A DNA stretch of 64,000 nt from Herbiconiux gentiana (lineage in GTDB: Bacteria; Actinomycetota; Actinomycetes; Actinomycetales; Microbacteriaceae), in the NCBI RefSeq assembly GCF_024978135.1, contig NZ_JANTEZ010000002.1:434001-498000 (forward strand), given 5' to 3'. Positions 16,501-25,985 of this stretch are shown here, in pieces. The notes beneath the pieces are model-generated. The model searched no databases. It was not told the origin of the DNA and saw only the letters and a program-made list of their open reading frames with translations. Position 1 is the first letter of the stretch; each line of letters begins with the position of its first letter. The position numbers were made by a program, and so were the translations under genes.

Positions 16501-19104
16501 ATGGCAGCGGAGTTGACGCTTGGCGCAGAGGAAGAGCTCCATCTCATCGATCTCGAGAGCGGGAAGCTGTCCGCACGGGCGCCGCAGATCCTGTCGCGGC
16601 TGCCGGCCGAGAACTACTCGGCGGAGATCCAGCGCACCACGGTGGAGACGAACACCGACGTGGTTTCTACCCTCGACGGGCTGCGGCAGGAGATCCTCCG
16701 GCTGCGCCGGGGCGTGATCGAGGCGGCGGCGCCCGACGGGGTCGGCATCGCCTGCGTGGGAACGGCACCCCGGTCGGAGTTCGCCGACTTCGAGCTCACG
16801 ACGACCGGGCGCTACGGCCGCATGCAGGAGCAGTACCGGTTGCTCGTCGACGAGCAGCTGATCTGCGGCACCCAGATCCACGTCGGTGTCAGCGACCGCG
16901 ACCTCGCCGTCGACATCGCGCAGCGGGTCTCCCGCGACCTGCCCGTGCTGCTGGCCATCTCGGCGAGCTCCCCGTACTGGAACGGCCTCGACACCGGCTA
17001 CTCGAGCATCCGCTCGATCATCTGGCAGCGCTGGCCGAGCGCCGGCGCCACCGGCGACCTGGGCTCGGCCGCCGAGTACGACGAGCTGCTCTCCGACCTG
17101 ATCGCCACCGGGGTGATCGCCGACTCGAAGATGGCCTACTTCGAGGTGCGTCCCTCCTCGCACGCGCCGACGCTCGAGCTGCGGGTGTGCGACGCCTGCC
17201 CGATCGTCGACGACGCCGTGCTCATCGCGGGGCTGTTCCGCGCGTCCGTGCGCGCGGCCGAGCTCGACATCGAGGCGGGCCGGCCCTACCACCCCGTCCC
17301 GGCCCCGATCCACCGCGCCGCGATGTGGCAGGCCGCGCGCAGCGGGCTCACCGGCGACCTGCTCGACGACGGCCCGCACCCGCGCCCCACCGCCGCCGCC
17401 CACGCCGTGCGGCACCTGATCCGGCGGCTGCGGCCCCAGCTCGAGGAGCTCGGCGACTACGTGGAGGTGTCGGCCCTCGCCGAGACGCTGCTCGCCCGCG
17501 GCAACTCCGCCGACCGGCAGCGGGCCGCCTTCGCCGAGCGGGGCGACATCGACGAGGTCGTCAAGCTCGTGGTCGACGAGACGCACGGCCCGGCCGGAGG
17601 AATCCCGCCCGCCGTGCCCGCCCTGCGCACGTATCGCACCCGCGCGGGCGACGAGGCGGTGGGCCCCGGGTCGCGCCCGCGCCCGGCCTACGAGCAGCTG
17701 ATCGCGTACTTCGAGGGCCTGAGCCCCGAGCGGGTGGGGGCGGCCCGTTCCGCGGCACGCACCTGGACGAGCGAGCACGGCCTCACCTTCACGGTCGACG
17801 GCGAGGAGCGCCCCTTCGAGGTCGACCTGGTGCCCCGCGTGATCAACGCGCACGAATGGTCGCAGATCACCGCCGGGCTGACGCAGCGCGCCCGGGCGAT
17901 CGAGGCGTTCCTCCGCGACGTCTACGGCGAGCAGCGCATCGTCGACGACGGCGTCATCCCCCGCGCGGTGATCGAGAGCAGCCCGGGCTGGATGCCGTCG
18001 GCCCGCGCCCTGCCGGCCGACGTCACCCGGTCGGCCGTCTTCGGCTTCGACCTCGTGCGCAACGAGTTCGGCGGCTGGCGTGTGCTTGAGGACAACGTGC
18101 GCAACCCGAGCGGCGCCGCCTACGCGGTCGCCATCCGCCGCCTGATGGACGAGGTCGCCGACGGCGCTCCCCGCCCGGCCGCGATGCTCGACCCCGAGCG
18201 CGTCTTCGGCTCGTTGCGCCGCACCCTGCTGGCCGGCGGGCGGGTGGCCGGCGGCCTGGCCCCCGACGCCGACCGGGCACCCCGCGCCGCGCTCGTGTCG
18301 AGCGGCCCGGGCAGCGGCGCCTGGTTCGAGCACCGGATGCTCGCCCAGAGCGCAGGCCTCACCCTCCTCGAGCTGTCCGAGCTCGCCGTGCACGACGGCC
18401 TGGTGGTGGTGGCGGCCGACGACACCGAGCTGGATGCGCTCTACCTGCGACTCGACGGCGAGCTGCCCGACGCGGTGGTCGACGGCGAACCGATCGGGGC
18501 GCGCATCCTGGAGGTGGCCGCCGCCGGGCGGGTCTTCCTCGCCAACGCCCCCGGCAACGGCATCGCCGACGACAAGGCGATGTACTGCCACGTGCCCGCG
18601 CTGATCGCCTACTACCTCGACGAGCGGCCGCTGCTCGAGCAGGTGCCGACCTACCGCACGAGCGACGAGTCGGAGCGCCGCACCGTGCTCGAACGGGTCG
18701 GCGAGCTCGTCACCAAGCCCGTGGACGGTCACGGCGGCGAGGGGGTGCTGATCGGCCCGGCCTCCGGCGCCGCCGCGGTGGCCGAGCGCCGGGCGGCGAT
18801 CGCCGCCGACCCCGAGGTGTGGGTGGCGCAGGAGGTCGTGCCGCTGTCGTCGCACCCGACCTTCGCCGACGCCGCCCCGGCGGCGCCCGGAGCGGAGGCC
18901 GCCGGGGTGCCGGTGGCGGCACTCGAGCCGAGACACGTCGACCTGCGGGTCTTCGTCTACGCCACCGGGGAGGGCGAGCACGGATTCGAGGTCGCGGACC
19001 TCGCACTCACCCGGGTGGCTCCCGCGGGCAGCATGGTCGTCAACTCCTCCCGCGGGGGCGGGTCGAAGGACACCTGGATCACGGCGGAACCCGGGAGGGC
19101 CTGA
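16501..19104 (+). CDS. Carboxylate-amine ligase fused to circularly permuted ATP-grasp
   Basis: An 867-residue two-enzyme fusion. Residues 1 to about 370 are a YbdK/GCS2-type glutamate-cysteine-ligase fold (LTLGAEEELHLID, VETNTDV, CGTQIHVGV, SSPYWNG, MAYFEVRPSSHAPTLELRVCD). Residues about 395-867 are a circularly permuted type-2 ATP-grasp (FEVDLVPRVI, FGFDLVRNEFGGWRVLEDNVRNPSG, KPVDGHGGEGVLIGP, LDLRVFVY). Both halves make amide bonds to carboxylates with ATP, so the protein could assemble a small peptide. It is coupled to an AsnB-type amidotransferase one base downstream, which points to the backbone-forming step of an NAGGN-like dipeptide pathway. The product is inferred. Confidence 0.85.
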   Translation: MAAELTLGAEEELHLIDLESGKLSARAPQILSRLPAENYSAEIQRTTVETNTDVVSTLDGLRQEILRLRRGVIEAAAPDGVGIACVGTAPRSEFADFELTTTGRYGRMQEQYRLLVDEQLICGTQIHVGVSDRDLAVDIAQRVSRDLPVLLAISASSPYWNGLDTGYSSIRSIIWQRWPSAGATGDLGSAAEYDELLSDLIATGVIADSKMAYFEVRPSSHAPTLELRVCDACPIVDDAVLIAGLFRASVRAAELDIEAGRPYHPVPAPIHRAAMWQAARSGLTGDLLDDGPHPRPTAAAHAVRHLIRRLRPQLEELGDYVEVSALAETLLARGNSADRQRAAFAERGDIDEVVKLVVDETHGPAGGIPPAVPALRTYRTRAGDEAVGPGSRPRPAYEQLIAYFEGLSPERVGAARSAARTWTSEHGLTFTVDGEERPFEVDLVPRVINAHEWSQITAGLTQRARAIEAFLRDVYGEQRIVDDGVIPRAVIESSPGWMPSARALPADVTRSAVFGFDLVRNEFGGWRVLEDNVRNPSGAAYAVAIRRLMDEVADGAPRPAAMLDPERVFGSLRRTLLAGGRVAGGLAPDADRAPRAALVSSGPGSGAWFEHRMLAQSAGLTLLELSELAVHDGLVVVAADDTELDALYLRLDGELPDAVVDGEPIGARILEVAAAGRVFLANAPGNGIADDKAMYCHVPALIAYYLDERPLLEQVPTYRTSDESERRTVLERVGELVTKPVDGHGGEGVLIGPASGAAAVAERRAAIAADPEVWVAQEVVPLSSHPTFADAAPAAPGAEAAGVPVAALEPRHVDLRVFVYATGEGEHGFEVADLALTRVAPAGSMVVNSSRGGGSKDTWITAEPGRA

Positions 19105-19105
19105 G

Positions 19106-20896
19106 ATGTGCGGCCTCGCGGGTGAGCTGCGCTTCGACGGGCGGAGCGCCGACCTCGGCGTGGTCGATCGCATGACGGCCTGCCAGGTGCACCGCGGCCC
19201 CGACGGCAGCGGACTGTGGTCGAACGGCCGGGTCGCCCTCGGCCACCGGCGGCTGTCGATCATCGACCTCTCGGCCGCCGGCGGCCAGCCCATGGTCGAC
19301 GCCCCGCTCGGGCTGACCGTGGTGTTCAACGGGTGCATCTACAACCACCGGCAGCTGCGCGCCGAGCTCGAGGGCAAGGGCCACCGCTTCTTCTCCACCT
19401 CCGACACCGAGGTGATCGGCAAAGCGTATGCCGAATGGGGCATGGATTGCGTCGACCACCTGCTCGGCATGTTCGCCTTCGTGATCGTCGAGCACGCGTC
19501 GGGCCGCGCGATGCTCGCCCGCGACCGCCTCGGCATCAAACCGCTCTACCTCGACGAGCGGCCCGGGCGGCTGCGCTTCGCCTCCACGCTGCCGGCGCTG
19601 CTCGAGTCGGGCGACGTGGACACCTCCATCGACCGCACCGCGCTCGAGCAGTACCTCAGCTTCCACTCGGTGGTGCCCGCGCCCCGCACCATCCTCGCCG
19701 GGGTCACCAAGCTGCCGCCGGCGACGGTGCGGATGATCGAGCCCGACGGCCGCGCATCCGAGCATCGCTACTGGGAGCCCGCCTTCGAGCGCGACCCGGC
19801 CAAGGCCGGCTGGAGCGACGAGGACTGGCAGGAGGCGCTGATCGGCGGTCTCCGCACCGCGGTGGAGCGGCGCATGGTCGCCGACGTGCCGGTCGGCGTG
19901 CTGCTGTCGGGCGGGATCGATTCCAGCCTCGTGGTCGCCCTGCTCGCCGAGGCCGGCCAGAGCGACCTGGCCACCTTCAGCATCGGCTTCGACTCCGCGG
20001 GTGGCGAGTCGGGAGACGAGTTCGAGTACTCCACGCTGGTCGCCCGGCACTTCGGCACCGATCACCACCGCATCTCGATCGACTCCTCGCGCCTGCTGCC
20101 GGGCATCGACGGAACGGTCGCGGCGATGAGCGAGCCGATGGTCAGCCATGACTGCGTCGCGTTCTACCTGCTCTCCGAGGACGTCTCGGCGTCGGTGAAG
20201 GTCGTGCAGTCGGGCCAGGGCGCCGACGAGGTGCTCGGCGGCTACGACTGGTACCCGCCGCTCGCCGGTGTGCCGCGCGACGAAGCCGTCGAGGCCTACT
20301 CGCGGGTCTTCCTCGACCGGCGGTGGCCCGAGCTGCAGCTGCTGCTCGGTCCGGCCTGGCGGGATGCGACCCGGCCCGACAGCGCGACCGCGTTCCTCGC
20401 CGAGCAGTTCTGCCGGCCCGGGGCCGAGACCTCCGTCGACGCGGCGCTCCGCAACGACACCACCGTCATGCTGGTCGACGACCCGGTGAAGCGGGTGGAC
20501 AACATGACCATGGCCTGGGGCCTGGAGGCCCGGGTGCCCTTCCTCGACCACGAGTTCGTCGAGCTGGTGGCGCAGATCCCGCCCGAGCTGAAGCTCTCCG
20601 ACGGCGGCAAGGGGGTGCTCAAGCGGGCGGCCCGCGGACTCGTGCCCGACGCCGTGATCGACCGCACGAAGGGCTACTTCCCGGTTCCGGCCATCCGTCA
20701 GCTCGAGGGGCCCTACCTCGAGCGCGTGCGTGCAGCCCTGCTCGACCCGGCGGCGCGGGAACGCGGGCTGTTCGATCCGGCTAGTGTCGAACGGATGCTC
20801 GCCGATCCCAACTCCGTCCGCACGACCCTCGGCTCCAACGCCCTGTGGCAGCTCGCGCTGCTCGAGATGTGGCTGCAGGAGCACGGCGTCCGATGA
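19106..20896 (+). CDS. AsnB-type amidotransferase, N-acetylglutaminylglutamine amidotransferase-like
   Basis: A 596-residue glutamine-hydrolysing amide synthase. The N-terminal Ntn domain has Cys2 (MCGLAGE) and HRGPDGSG. The synthetase domain has the PP-loop SGGIDSS at 268-274 and GQGADEVLGGYDWY. The stretch GGQPMVDAPLGLTVVFNGCIYNHRQLR is, in my memory, characteristic of the amidotransferase of the NAGGN osmolyte system rather than of plain asparagine synthetase. It would amidate the C-terminal carboxyl of a dipeptide. The start follows the ligase stop by one base; its own stop overlaps the peptidase ATG in ATGA. Confidence 0.85.
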   Translation: MCGLAGELRFDGRSADLGVVDRMTACQVHRGPDGSGLWSNGRVALGHRRLSIIDLSAAGGQPMVDAPLGLTVVFNGCIYNHRQLRAELEGKGHRFFSTSDTEVIGKAYAEWGMDCVDHLLGMFAFVIVEHASGRAMLARDRLGIKPLYLDERPGRLRFASTLPALLESGDVDTSIDRTALEQYLSFHSVVPAPRTILAGVTKLPPATVRMIEPDGRASEHRYWEPAFERDPAKAGWSDEDWQEALIGGLRTAVERRMVADVPVGVLLSGGIDSSLVVALLAEAGQSDLATFSIGFDSAGGESGDEFEYSTLVARHFGTDHHRISIDSSRLLPGIDGTVAAMSEPMVSHDCVAFYLLSEDVSASVKVVQSGQGADEVLGGYDWYPPLAGVPRDEAVEAYSRVFLDRRWPELQLLLGPAWRDATRPDSATAFLAEQFCRPGAETSVDAALRNDTTVMLVDDPVKRVDNMTMAWGLEARVPFLDHEFVELVAQIPPELKLSDGGKGVLKRAARGLVPDAVIDRTKGYFPVPAIRQLEGPYLERVRAALLDPAARERGLFDPASVERMLADPNSVRTTLGSNALWQLALLEMWLQEHGVR

Positions 20897-22761
20897 GGGC
20901 GGCCGCGACTGCCGCCGACGGCCGGCCGGGTGGCTCGGGCGACGCCTCCGGGCTCGCCGCGGCCCTCGTGGGCGCGTGGGGCAGCTGGGGGCCCTCCATG
21001 ACGCCCGACGCCGCCCGGGTGGCGTTCATCAGCGATCGCGGTGGGGCCCCCGAGGTGTGGGTGCAGGACGTGGTGCTCGACGGCCCGCGGGGGCCGGCCA
21101 CGCGCATCCGCTTCACCGACGACCCGGTGATCTCGGTCAGCTGGTCGGCCGACAGCGCGTGGCTCGCCTGCGCGGTCGCCACCGACGGAGGGGTGCGCAC
21201 GCAGGTCTGGGTGGTGCGCCCCGACGGCAGCGACGCCCGGCGCATCTCGGGGTCGCCCGAGCGGCACGTCGAGCTGGGCCCCTGGACGAGGAGCGGCCAC
21301 CGGGTCGTGCTCACCGTGCCCTCCACCGAGGTGGGCGAGCCGACACGCGCCTGGCTCGCCGACCCCGCGACCGGGGAGCTCGACCTGCTGGCCGTGGGCG
21401 AGCTCATCCATGTGCTCGACCTGTCGACGTTCGAGCGGATGCTCGTGCTGCGCGACGGGCAGCGGGGCCACGAGTTCTGCGTGGTCGTCGACCGCGAGAC
21501 CGACACCGACCATGCCGTTCTGCCGCACCCGGCCCGGGGCGCGACCGACCGGGCGTTCATCCGCCCCTCGCCTCCCGGAGCGGCGGCACCCGCCGTGGTC
21601 TACGCCGCCACCGAGGTGGGGCTGCCCCGGTTGCAGCTCGTCGCCGCGCCGGTCGACCCCGACGACTGGAGCCGCCCCACCCGGGTGCTGGCCGCGCGCG
21701 ACGACGCCGAGCTCGAGGGGCTCGACGGCGACGACGAGGGGCGACTGCTGCTGCTGGTGTGGAACGTCGCGGGCCGGAGCGAGCTGGAGCTGTTCGACAC
21801 GCACACCGAGACCTCGGTTCCGGTGCCCGGGCTGCCCGGGGCCGTGGCGACGAGCCCGGTGCTCAGCCGGGACGGTTCGAGCGTGCTGCTCGCCGTCGAG
21901 GGCCCGCTGCGGCCGCGGGAGCTCTGGCACCTCGACACGGCGACGCTGGCCTGGACCAGGGTCTCCGACGTGCCGGCGCTGCCCGCCGTGCCGCTGGTGC
22001 AGCCGAGTCTCGAGCGGTTCCGCTCGCTCGACGGGCTGGAGATCACGGGCTGGCTGTACCGGGCGCCGGGAAGCGGGGCCGAGGGCCCGGCCATGCTGCA
22101 CCTGCACGGCGGCCCGGAGTCGCAGGAGCGGCCGACGTTCAGCCCGCAGCATCAGGTGATGGCGGCGGCGGGCATCATCGTGTTCGCGCCGAACGTGCGC
22201 GGCTCGTCGGGCTTCGGGCGCGAGTTCGTGCACGCCGACGACGTGCACAGGCGCCAGGGCGCCTTCGACGACGTGACGGCGGCGGCGCAGCACCTGATCG
22301 GCATCCAGGCGGCCTCGGCCGGCCGGATCGCGGTCACGGGCCGCTCCTACGGCGGGTACCTGACGCTCGCCGCGCTGGCGTTCACCCCCGGGGTCTTCGC
22401 CGCGGGTGTCGACGTGTGCGGTATGTCGCACCTGCTCACCTTCTACGCCGAGACCGAGCCGTGGATCGCCGCGGCCGCCGTGACGAAGTACGGGCATCCC
22501 GACCACGACAAGAAGTTCCTCCGGTCGATCTCACCGCTGGCGAAGGCCGAGCGGATCGACGTGCCGCTGCTCGTGGTGCACGGCGAGCTCGACACGAACG
22601 TGCCGATCGGGGAGGCGCACCGGATCGTGGCCGCGCTGCGGGAGCTCGAGCGGCCCGTGGAGTACCTCGAGCTGGCGGGTGAGGGGCACGAGTACCGGCG
22701 GGCGTCGTCGCGGCTCGCGCTGATCGAGCGGATGCGCGGCTTCCTGCTGCGCGTGCTCTGA
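20893..22761 (+). CDS. S9-family peptidase (prolyl oligopeptidase type)
   Basis: A 622-residue serine peptidase. The N-terminal beta-propeller (TolB/DPP-like repeats, about 25-370) is followed by an alpha/beta-hydrolase domain with Ser485 (GRSYGG), Asp567 (HGELDTN) and His599 (GEGHEY). No signal peptide is visible, so it is likely cytoplasmic. NAGGN cassettes of other bacteria carry a linked peptidase (M42 type as I recall) thought to recycle the dipeptide; this S9 enzyme sits in the same place and may play that role. The ATG at 20893 lies inside the amidotransferase stop region (ATGA). Confidence 0.85.
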   Translation: MRAAATAADGRPGGSGDASGLAAALVGAWGSWGPSMTPDAARVAFISDRGGAPEVWVQDVVLDGPRGPATRIRFTDDPVISVSWSADSAWLACAVATDGGVRTQVWVVRPDGSDARRISGSPERHVELGPWTRSGHRVVLTVPSTEVGEPTRAWLADPATGELDLLAVGELIHVLDLSTFERMLVLRDGQRGHEFCVVVDRETDTDHAVLPHPARGATDRAFIRPSPPGAAAPAVVYAATEVGLPRLQLVAAPVDPDDWSRPTRVLAARDDAELEGLDGDDEGRLLLLVWNVAGRSELELFDTHTETSVPVPGLPGAVATSPVLSRDGSSVLLAVEGPLRPRELWHLDTATLAWTRVSDVPALPAVPLVQPSLERFRSLDGLEITGWLYRAPGSGAEGPAMLHLHGGPESQERPTFSPQHQVMAAAGIIVFAPNVRGSSGFGREFVHADDVHRRQGAFDDVTAAAQHLIGIQAASAGRIAVTGRSYGGYLTLAALAFTPGVFAAGVDVCGMSHLLTFYAETEPWIAAAAVTKYGHPDHDKKFLRSISPLAKAERIDVPLLVVHGELDTNVPIGEAHRIVAALRELERPVEYLELAGEGHEYRRASSRLALIERMRGFLLRVL

Positions 22762-22809
22762 GGCGTCGGGCGCCCGGCTGCGCTCGGGGCCGCTCGGTGC
22801 GGCTCCGCG

Positions 22810-22829
22810 GCCCGGCTGGGCGGCCGGGC
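22810..22829. terminator. GC-rich hairpin between convergent genes
   Basis: GCCCGGC at 22810-22816 pairs with GCCGGGC at 22823-22829 over a six-base loop, in the 73-base gap between the convergent S9 peptidase and MFS genes. No T-tract follows, so it may be only a weak or Rho-aided terminator serving both strands. Confidence 0.35.
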
Positions 22830-22834
22830 TCGGC

Positions 22835-24022
22835 TCAGGCGACGGATGCCCGTCGGGGCATACGCAGCGCGAACAGTGCCGCCGCCCCCATCAGGATCGC
22901 GGCCGAGGCGAAGGCCGCCTCGTAGCCGAAGGCGTCGACGAGCAGCCCGGCGGCGAGCGGTCCGACGATGGCACCGGCATCCGCCACCGCCTGGAACACG
23001 GCGACCGGTTGCCCGCCCCGGGCCCCGGCCGCGTCGCCCACCGCGGCGGCGGGTGCCGTGCCCATGAACGCCGCCGCCACCCCGTAGACCGACAGCAGCG
23101 CGATCAGCAGCCAGATCGACGACACGAGCGGGATGGCGATCATGACCAGCGCGCCCACCGCGAAGGCGCCGATGATCGCGGGCTTGCGCCCCACCGTGTC
23201 GACGAAGCGACCGGCCGGAGCGAGCGCCAGCGTCTGGGCGACCGCAGCCACGGCGAAGGCGACACCCGTGACGGCGGGCTTCTCGTGCAGCACCTCGACG
23301 ACGAGCACCGGGACGAGGGCGCTGCGCACGCCCATCGCCGACCAGCCCTGCGCCAGGCTCGCGAGCAGCGCCGACTGGTAGCCGCGGTCGCGGAGCACCT
23401 GCCGGAAGGGCCGTGGCGGCTCGGGAACGGCGTCGGGATCGCGGGTGCGGCGCTTCAACAGCGCGAAGCCGACCGCGCCCGCCACCACGAGGGTCGCGGC
23501 GTAGAAGAAGAACGGCGCGTGCAGCGAGATGCCCGACAGCAGGCCGCCGACGGCCGGACCGGCCATGCCGCCGATCAGGAAGCCGCCCTGGTAGAAGCCG
23601 ACCGCGCGGCCGCGCAGCGCCGGGTCGGTGGTGGCGAGCAGCAGCGTCATCGCGGCGACCGAGAACATGGCCGAGCCGATGCCGCCGGCCCCGCGCAGCA
23701 GCAGCACGGCGGGGTAGTTGTCGGCGAGCCCCACCAGGGCGCTCGACAGGGCGACGATGCCGATGCCGACCGCCAGCACGACACGTTCGCCGAGCAGGTC
23801 GATCAGCCGGCCCACGAAGGGGTTCGCCACGAGGCGCATCACGGCGAAGGCCGAGACGACGGCGCCGACCTCGAGATAGCCGACGCCGAAGCTGCGCACG
23901 TAGACGGGCAGCACGGGCACGACCACGCCGAAGCCGAGCATCACGAAGAAGGCGATCACCCCGAGCACCAGCACGTCCCGCGGCAGTCGGGCGAGACGGG
24001 GACGATCGGTGGTGCGGGTCAC
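22835..24022 (-). CDS. MFS transporter
   Basis: A 395-residue major-facilitator protein with about 12 predicted membrane helices (for example VLVLGVIAFFVMLGFGVVVPVLPVYV near residue 20) and the loop 2-3 motif NPFVGRLIDLLGERVV. It resembles drug or metabolite exporters of the DHA1 type; the substrate is unknown. The frame stays open far upstream to 24280, but protein-like sequence starts at GTG 24022 (VTRTTDRPRL), so I use that start although no strong ribosome binding site precedes it. A long hairpin lies 46 bases upstream in the presumed leader. Convergent with the osmolyte-like cassette. Confidence 0.82.
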   Translation of the reverse strand: MTRTTDRPRLARLPRDVLVLGVIAFFVMLGFGVVVPVLPVYVRSFGVGYLEVGAVVSAFAVMRLVANPFVGRLIDLLGERVVLAVGIGIVALSSALVGLADNYPAVLLLRGAGGIGSAMFSVAAMTLLLATTDPALRGRAVGFYQGGFLIGGMAGPAVGGLLSGISLHAPFFFYAATLVVAGAVGFALLKRRTRDPDAVPEPPRPFRQVLRDRGYQSALLASLAQGWSAMGVRSALVPVLVVEVLHEKPAVTGVAFAVAAVAQTLALAPAGRFVDTVGRKPAIIGAFAVGALVMIAIPLVSSIWLLIALLSVYGVAAAFMGTAPAAAVGDAAGARGGQPVAVFQAVADAGAIVGPLAAGLLVDAFGYEAAFASAAILMGAAALFALRMPRRASVA

Positions 24023-24427
24023 CTGAGAAGCGTAATCGCCATTCGCGGTGGGCCGGCCGGGGAAGGGGAGGTGGTGCGAGCGGCGGCATCGGGTCTGCCA
24101 GGGTAAAAGCCGTTCGCACCACCTCGTCGGCACCGGGGGATGCCGGGGACGGCGCCTCGGGTGAGGAGGCGGCACGTCCGGTTGGGGGGTGATGAGCACG
24201 TTACCGACCCCCCGACGCGATGTCCACAGCGCCCGACGGGGCCTCCCCGGGCATCCGGCCGGCAGTGGCTCGCTCGGCATTCGTTAGTGCTGATCTGGCA
24301 TTTTCCTGCGACGCCCGGACCGCCGCGACCCCGATTCCTTGGGCGGTCCTGCGCTGTTCTTGAGCGAAAACTGATGCACTCCTCACGGTCGCGGGCGACC
24401 CCGGCCGAGGGGGCCTAGGGTTCGATC
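24023..24427. other. 405-base intergenic region without a gene
   Basis: It separates the divergent MFS and GST-like genes. Reading frames exist on both strands but look non-coding (Arg/Pro-rich, no ribosome binding site). The part at 24280-24380 is less GC-rich and may hold promoters, but no clear -35/-10 pair was found. The one clear structure is the inverted repeat at 24068-24125. Confidence 0.6.
24068..24125. repeat. 17-bp inverted repeat (possible leader hairpin)
   Basis: Left arm 24068-24084 begins GAGGTGGTGCGAG; right arm 24109-24125 begins GCCGTTCGCACC. The arms pair at 16 of 17 positions around a 24-base loop. On the minus strand it would sit in the 5' leader of the MFS transporter, ending 46 bases before its GTG. 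No T-run follows on either side, which argues against a simple terminator. Confidence 0.6.
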
Positions 24428-25420
24428 ATGAGCTACGTTCAGCCCGGGGAGTTCACCCGCGACACCGCCTACATCGAGGACCGCATCACCCGGGACGGCC
24501 GAGACGGCTGGCCCGTGGAGTCCGGCCGCTACCGCCTCGTCGCCGCGCGGGCCTGCCCCTGGGCCAACCGCACGGTGATCGTGCGCCGCCTGCTCGGCCT
24601 CGAGTCGGCCATCTCGCTCGGTCTGCCCGGCCCGACCCACGACGAGCGCAGCTGGACCTTCGACCTCGACCCCGACGGGCGCGACCCGGTGCTCGGCATC
24701 GAGCGCTTGCAGGAGGCCTACTTCGCCCGCTTCCCCGACTACCCGAAAGGCATCACCGTGCCCGCGATCGTCGAGGTCTCCAGCGGGATGGTCGTGACGA
24801 ACGACTACCCGCAGATCACGCTCGACTTCTCCACCGAATGGACCGAGTTCCACCGCCCCGGCGCCCCCGAGCTCTACCCCGAGCGCCTCCGCGACGAGAT
24901 CGACGCCCTGAACGCGGAGATCTTCCGCGACGTCAACAACGGGGTCTACCGCGCGGGCTTCGCCGGGTCGCAGAAAGCCTACGAGCGGGCCTACGACGCC
25001 CTGTTCGAGCGCCTCGACGTGCTGAGCGAGCGACTCGGCCGCCAGCGCTACCTCGTCGGCAGCACCATCACCGAGGCCGACGTGCGCCTGTTCACCACTC
25101 TCGCCCGGTTCGACGCCGTCTACCACGGGCACTTCAAGTGCAACCGACAGAAGCTCAGCGAGCTGCCGGTGCTCTGGGCCTACGCCCGCGACCTCTTCCA
25201 GACTCCCGGCTTCGGCGACACCATCGACTTCGCGCAGATCAAGGCGCACTACTACGTGGTGCACCGCGACATCAACCCGACCGGCGTCATCCCGAAGGGG
25301 CCGGATGCGCGGGGATGGCTGACTCCGCACCACCGCGAGGAGCTCGGCGGCCGCCCCTTCGGCGACGGCACGGCCCCGGCCGACCCGCCCCCCGGCGAGC
25401 GGGTGCCCGCCCTGGGTTGA
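24428..25420 (+). CDS. Glutathionyl-hydroquinone reductase-like (Xi-class GST) protein
   Basis: A 330-residue thioredoxin-fold/GST protein. The catalytic motif is Cys43-Pro-Trp-Ala (ARACPWANR). The C-terminal helical domain contains YLVGSTITEADVRLFTTLARFD and YHGHFKCNRQKL, a typical ECM4/YqjG pattern. Family members reduce thiol-conjugated hydroquinones. Actinobacteria commonly use mycothiol, so the thiol partner here may be mycothiol instead of glutathione (inference). The length matches the family. It is monocistronic or loosely followed by the NTF2-like gene 78 bases on. Confidence 0.87.
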   Translation: MSYVQPGEFTRDTAYIEDRITRDGRDGWPVESGRYRLVAARACPWANRTVIVRRLLGLESAISLGLPGPTHDERSWTFDLDPDGRDPVLGIERLQEAYFARFPDYPKGITVPAIVEVSSGMVVTNDYPQITLDFSTEWTEFHRPGAPELYPERLRDEIDALNAEIFRDVNNGVYRAGFAGSQKAYERAYDALFERLDVLSERLGRQRYLVGSTITEADVRLFTTLARFDAVYHGHFKCNRQKLSELPVLWAYARDLFQTPGFGDTIDFAQIKAHYYVVHRDINPTGVIPKGPDARGWLTPHHREELGGRPFGDGTAPADPPPGERVPALG

Positions 25421-25498
25421 TCGGACAGCTCGCCAGACGACCGACACCGCCAGAACACCGACACACAGCTGTCGCCGAGGGCGCGCATCCTGGATCGC

Positions 25499-25933
25499 AT
25501 GACACTCAGGAACGACGCCTTCCCCACCGACAGCCCCACCGCCACCGCCCCCACCGACACTGCCCGTGACGCTCTCGATCGGTGGCTCGTCATGTGGAAC
25601 TCCGACGGCGAGCTCGCACGGCAGCTCTGCGCCGACGACTTCCGCATCCGCTTCGCGGTGACCGAGACCGACGGGTCGACGCCGGCCGACGACATCCGCA
25701 CCGCCGAGGAGTTCGTGCGGTACCTCGCCTGGTGGCACCGGGAGCACCCGGGTGTGGTGTTCACGCGGCTGTCCTCCGCCCTCGACGGCGAGCACGGCCG
25801 GCTGATCTGGGACATGGAGGCCGGTGACGTGCGGCTCGGCGGGGTCGACGTGTTCGACTTCGCGCCCGACGGGCGGGTCAGCCGGGTGTGGTCGGTGGGC
25901 GGCCAGCGCAGCCTGCGCACCGAGGAGGGCTGA
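25499..25933 (+). CDS. NTF2-like (SnoaL-type) protein
   Basis: A 144-residue cone-shaped NTF2-like domain. An N-terminal Thr/Ala/Pro-rich lead of about 20 residues is followed by ARDALDRWLVMWNSDGELARQLCADDFRIRF and a beta-rich second half ending FDFAPDGRVSRVWSV. Such proteins act as small isomerases, cyclases or ligand carriers; no catalytic residue identifies one here. It is followed by a WYL regulator 52 bases downstream, possibly its regulator. Confidence 0.7.
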   Translation: MTLRNDAFPTDSPTATAPTDTARDALDRWLVMWNSDGELARQLCADDFRIRFAVTETDGSTPADDIRTAEEFVRYLAWWHREHPGVVFTRLSSALDGEHGRLIWDMEAGDVRLGGVDVFDFAPDGRVSRVWSVGGQRSLRTEEG

Positions 25934-25985
25934 CGGGCACCGGGCGAGCCGGTGCGATGTCGGTCGTCGCTGGGAGACTGGCGCC

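Noticed and set aside
24140-24418. Possible 92-codon ORF in the intergenic region
   Set aside because: Pro/Arg-rich, overlaps the presumed GST promoter area, no ribosome binding site or domain.
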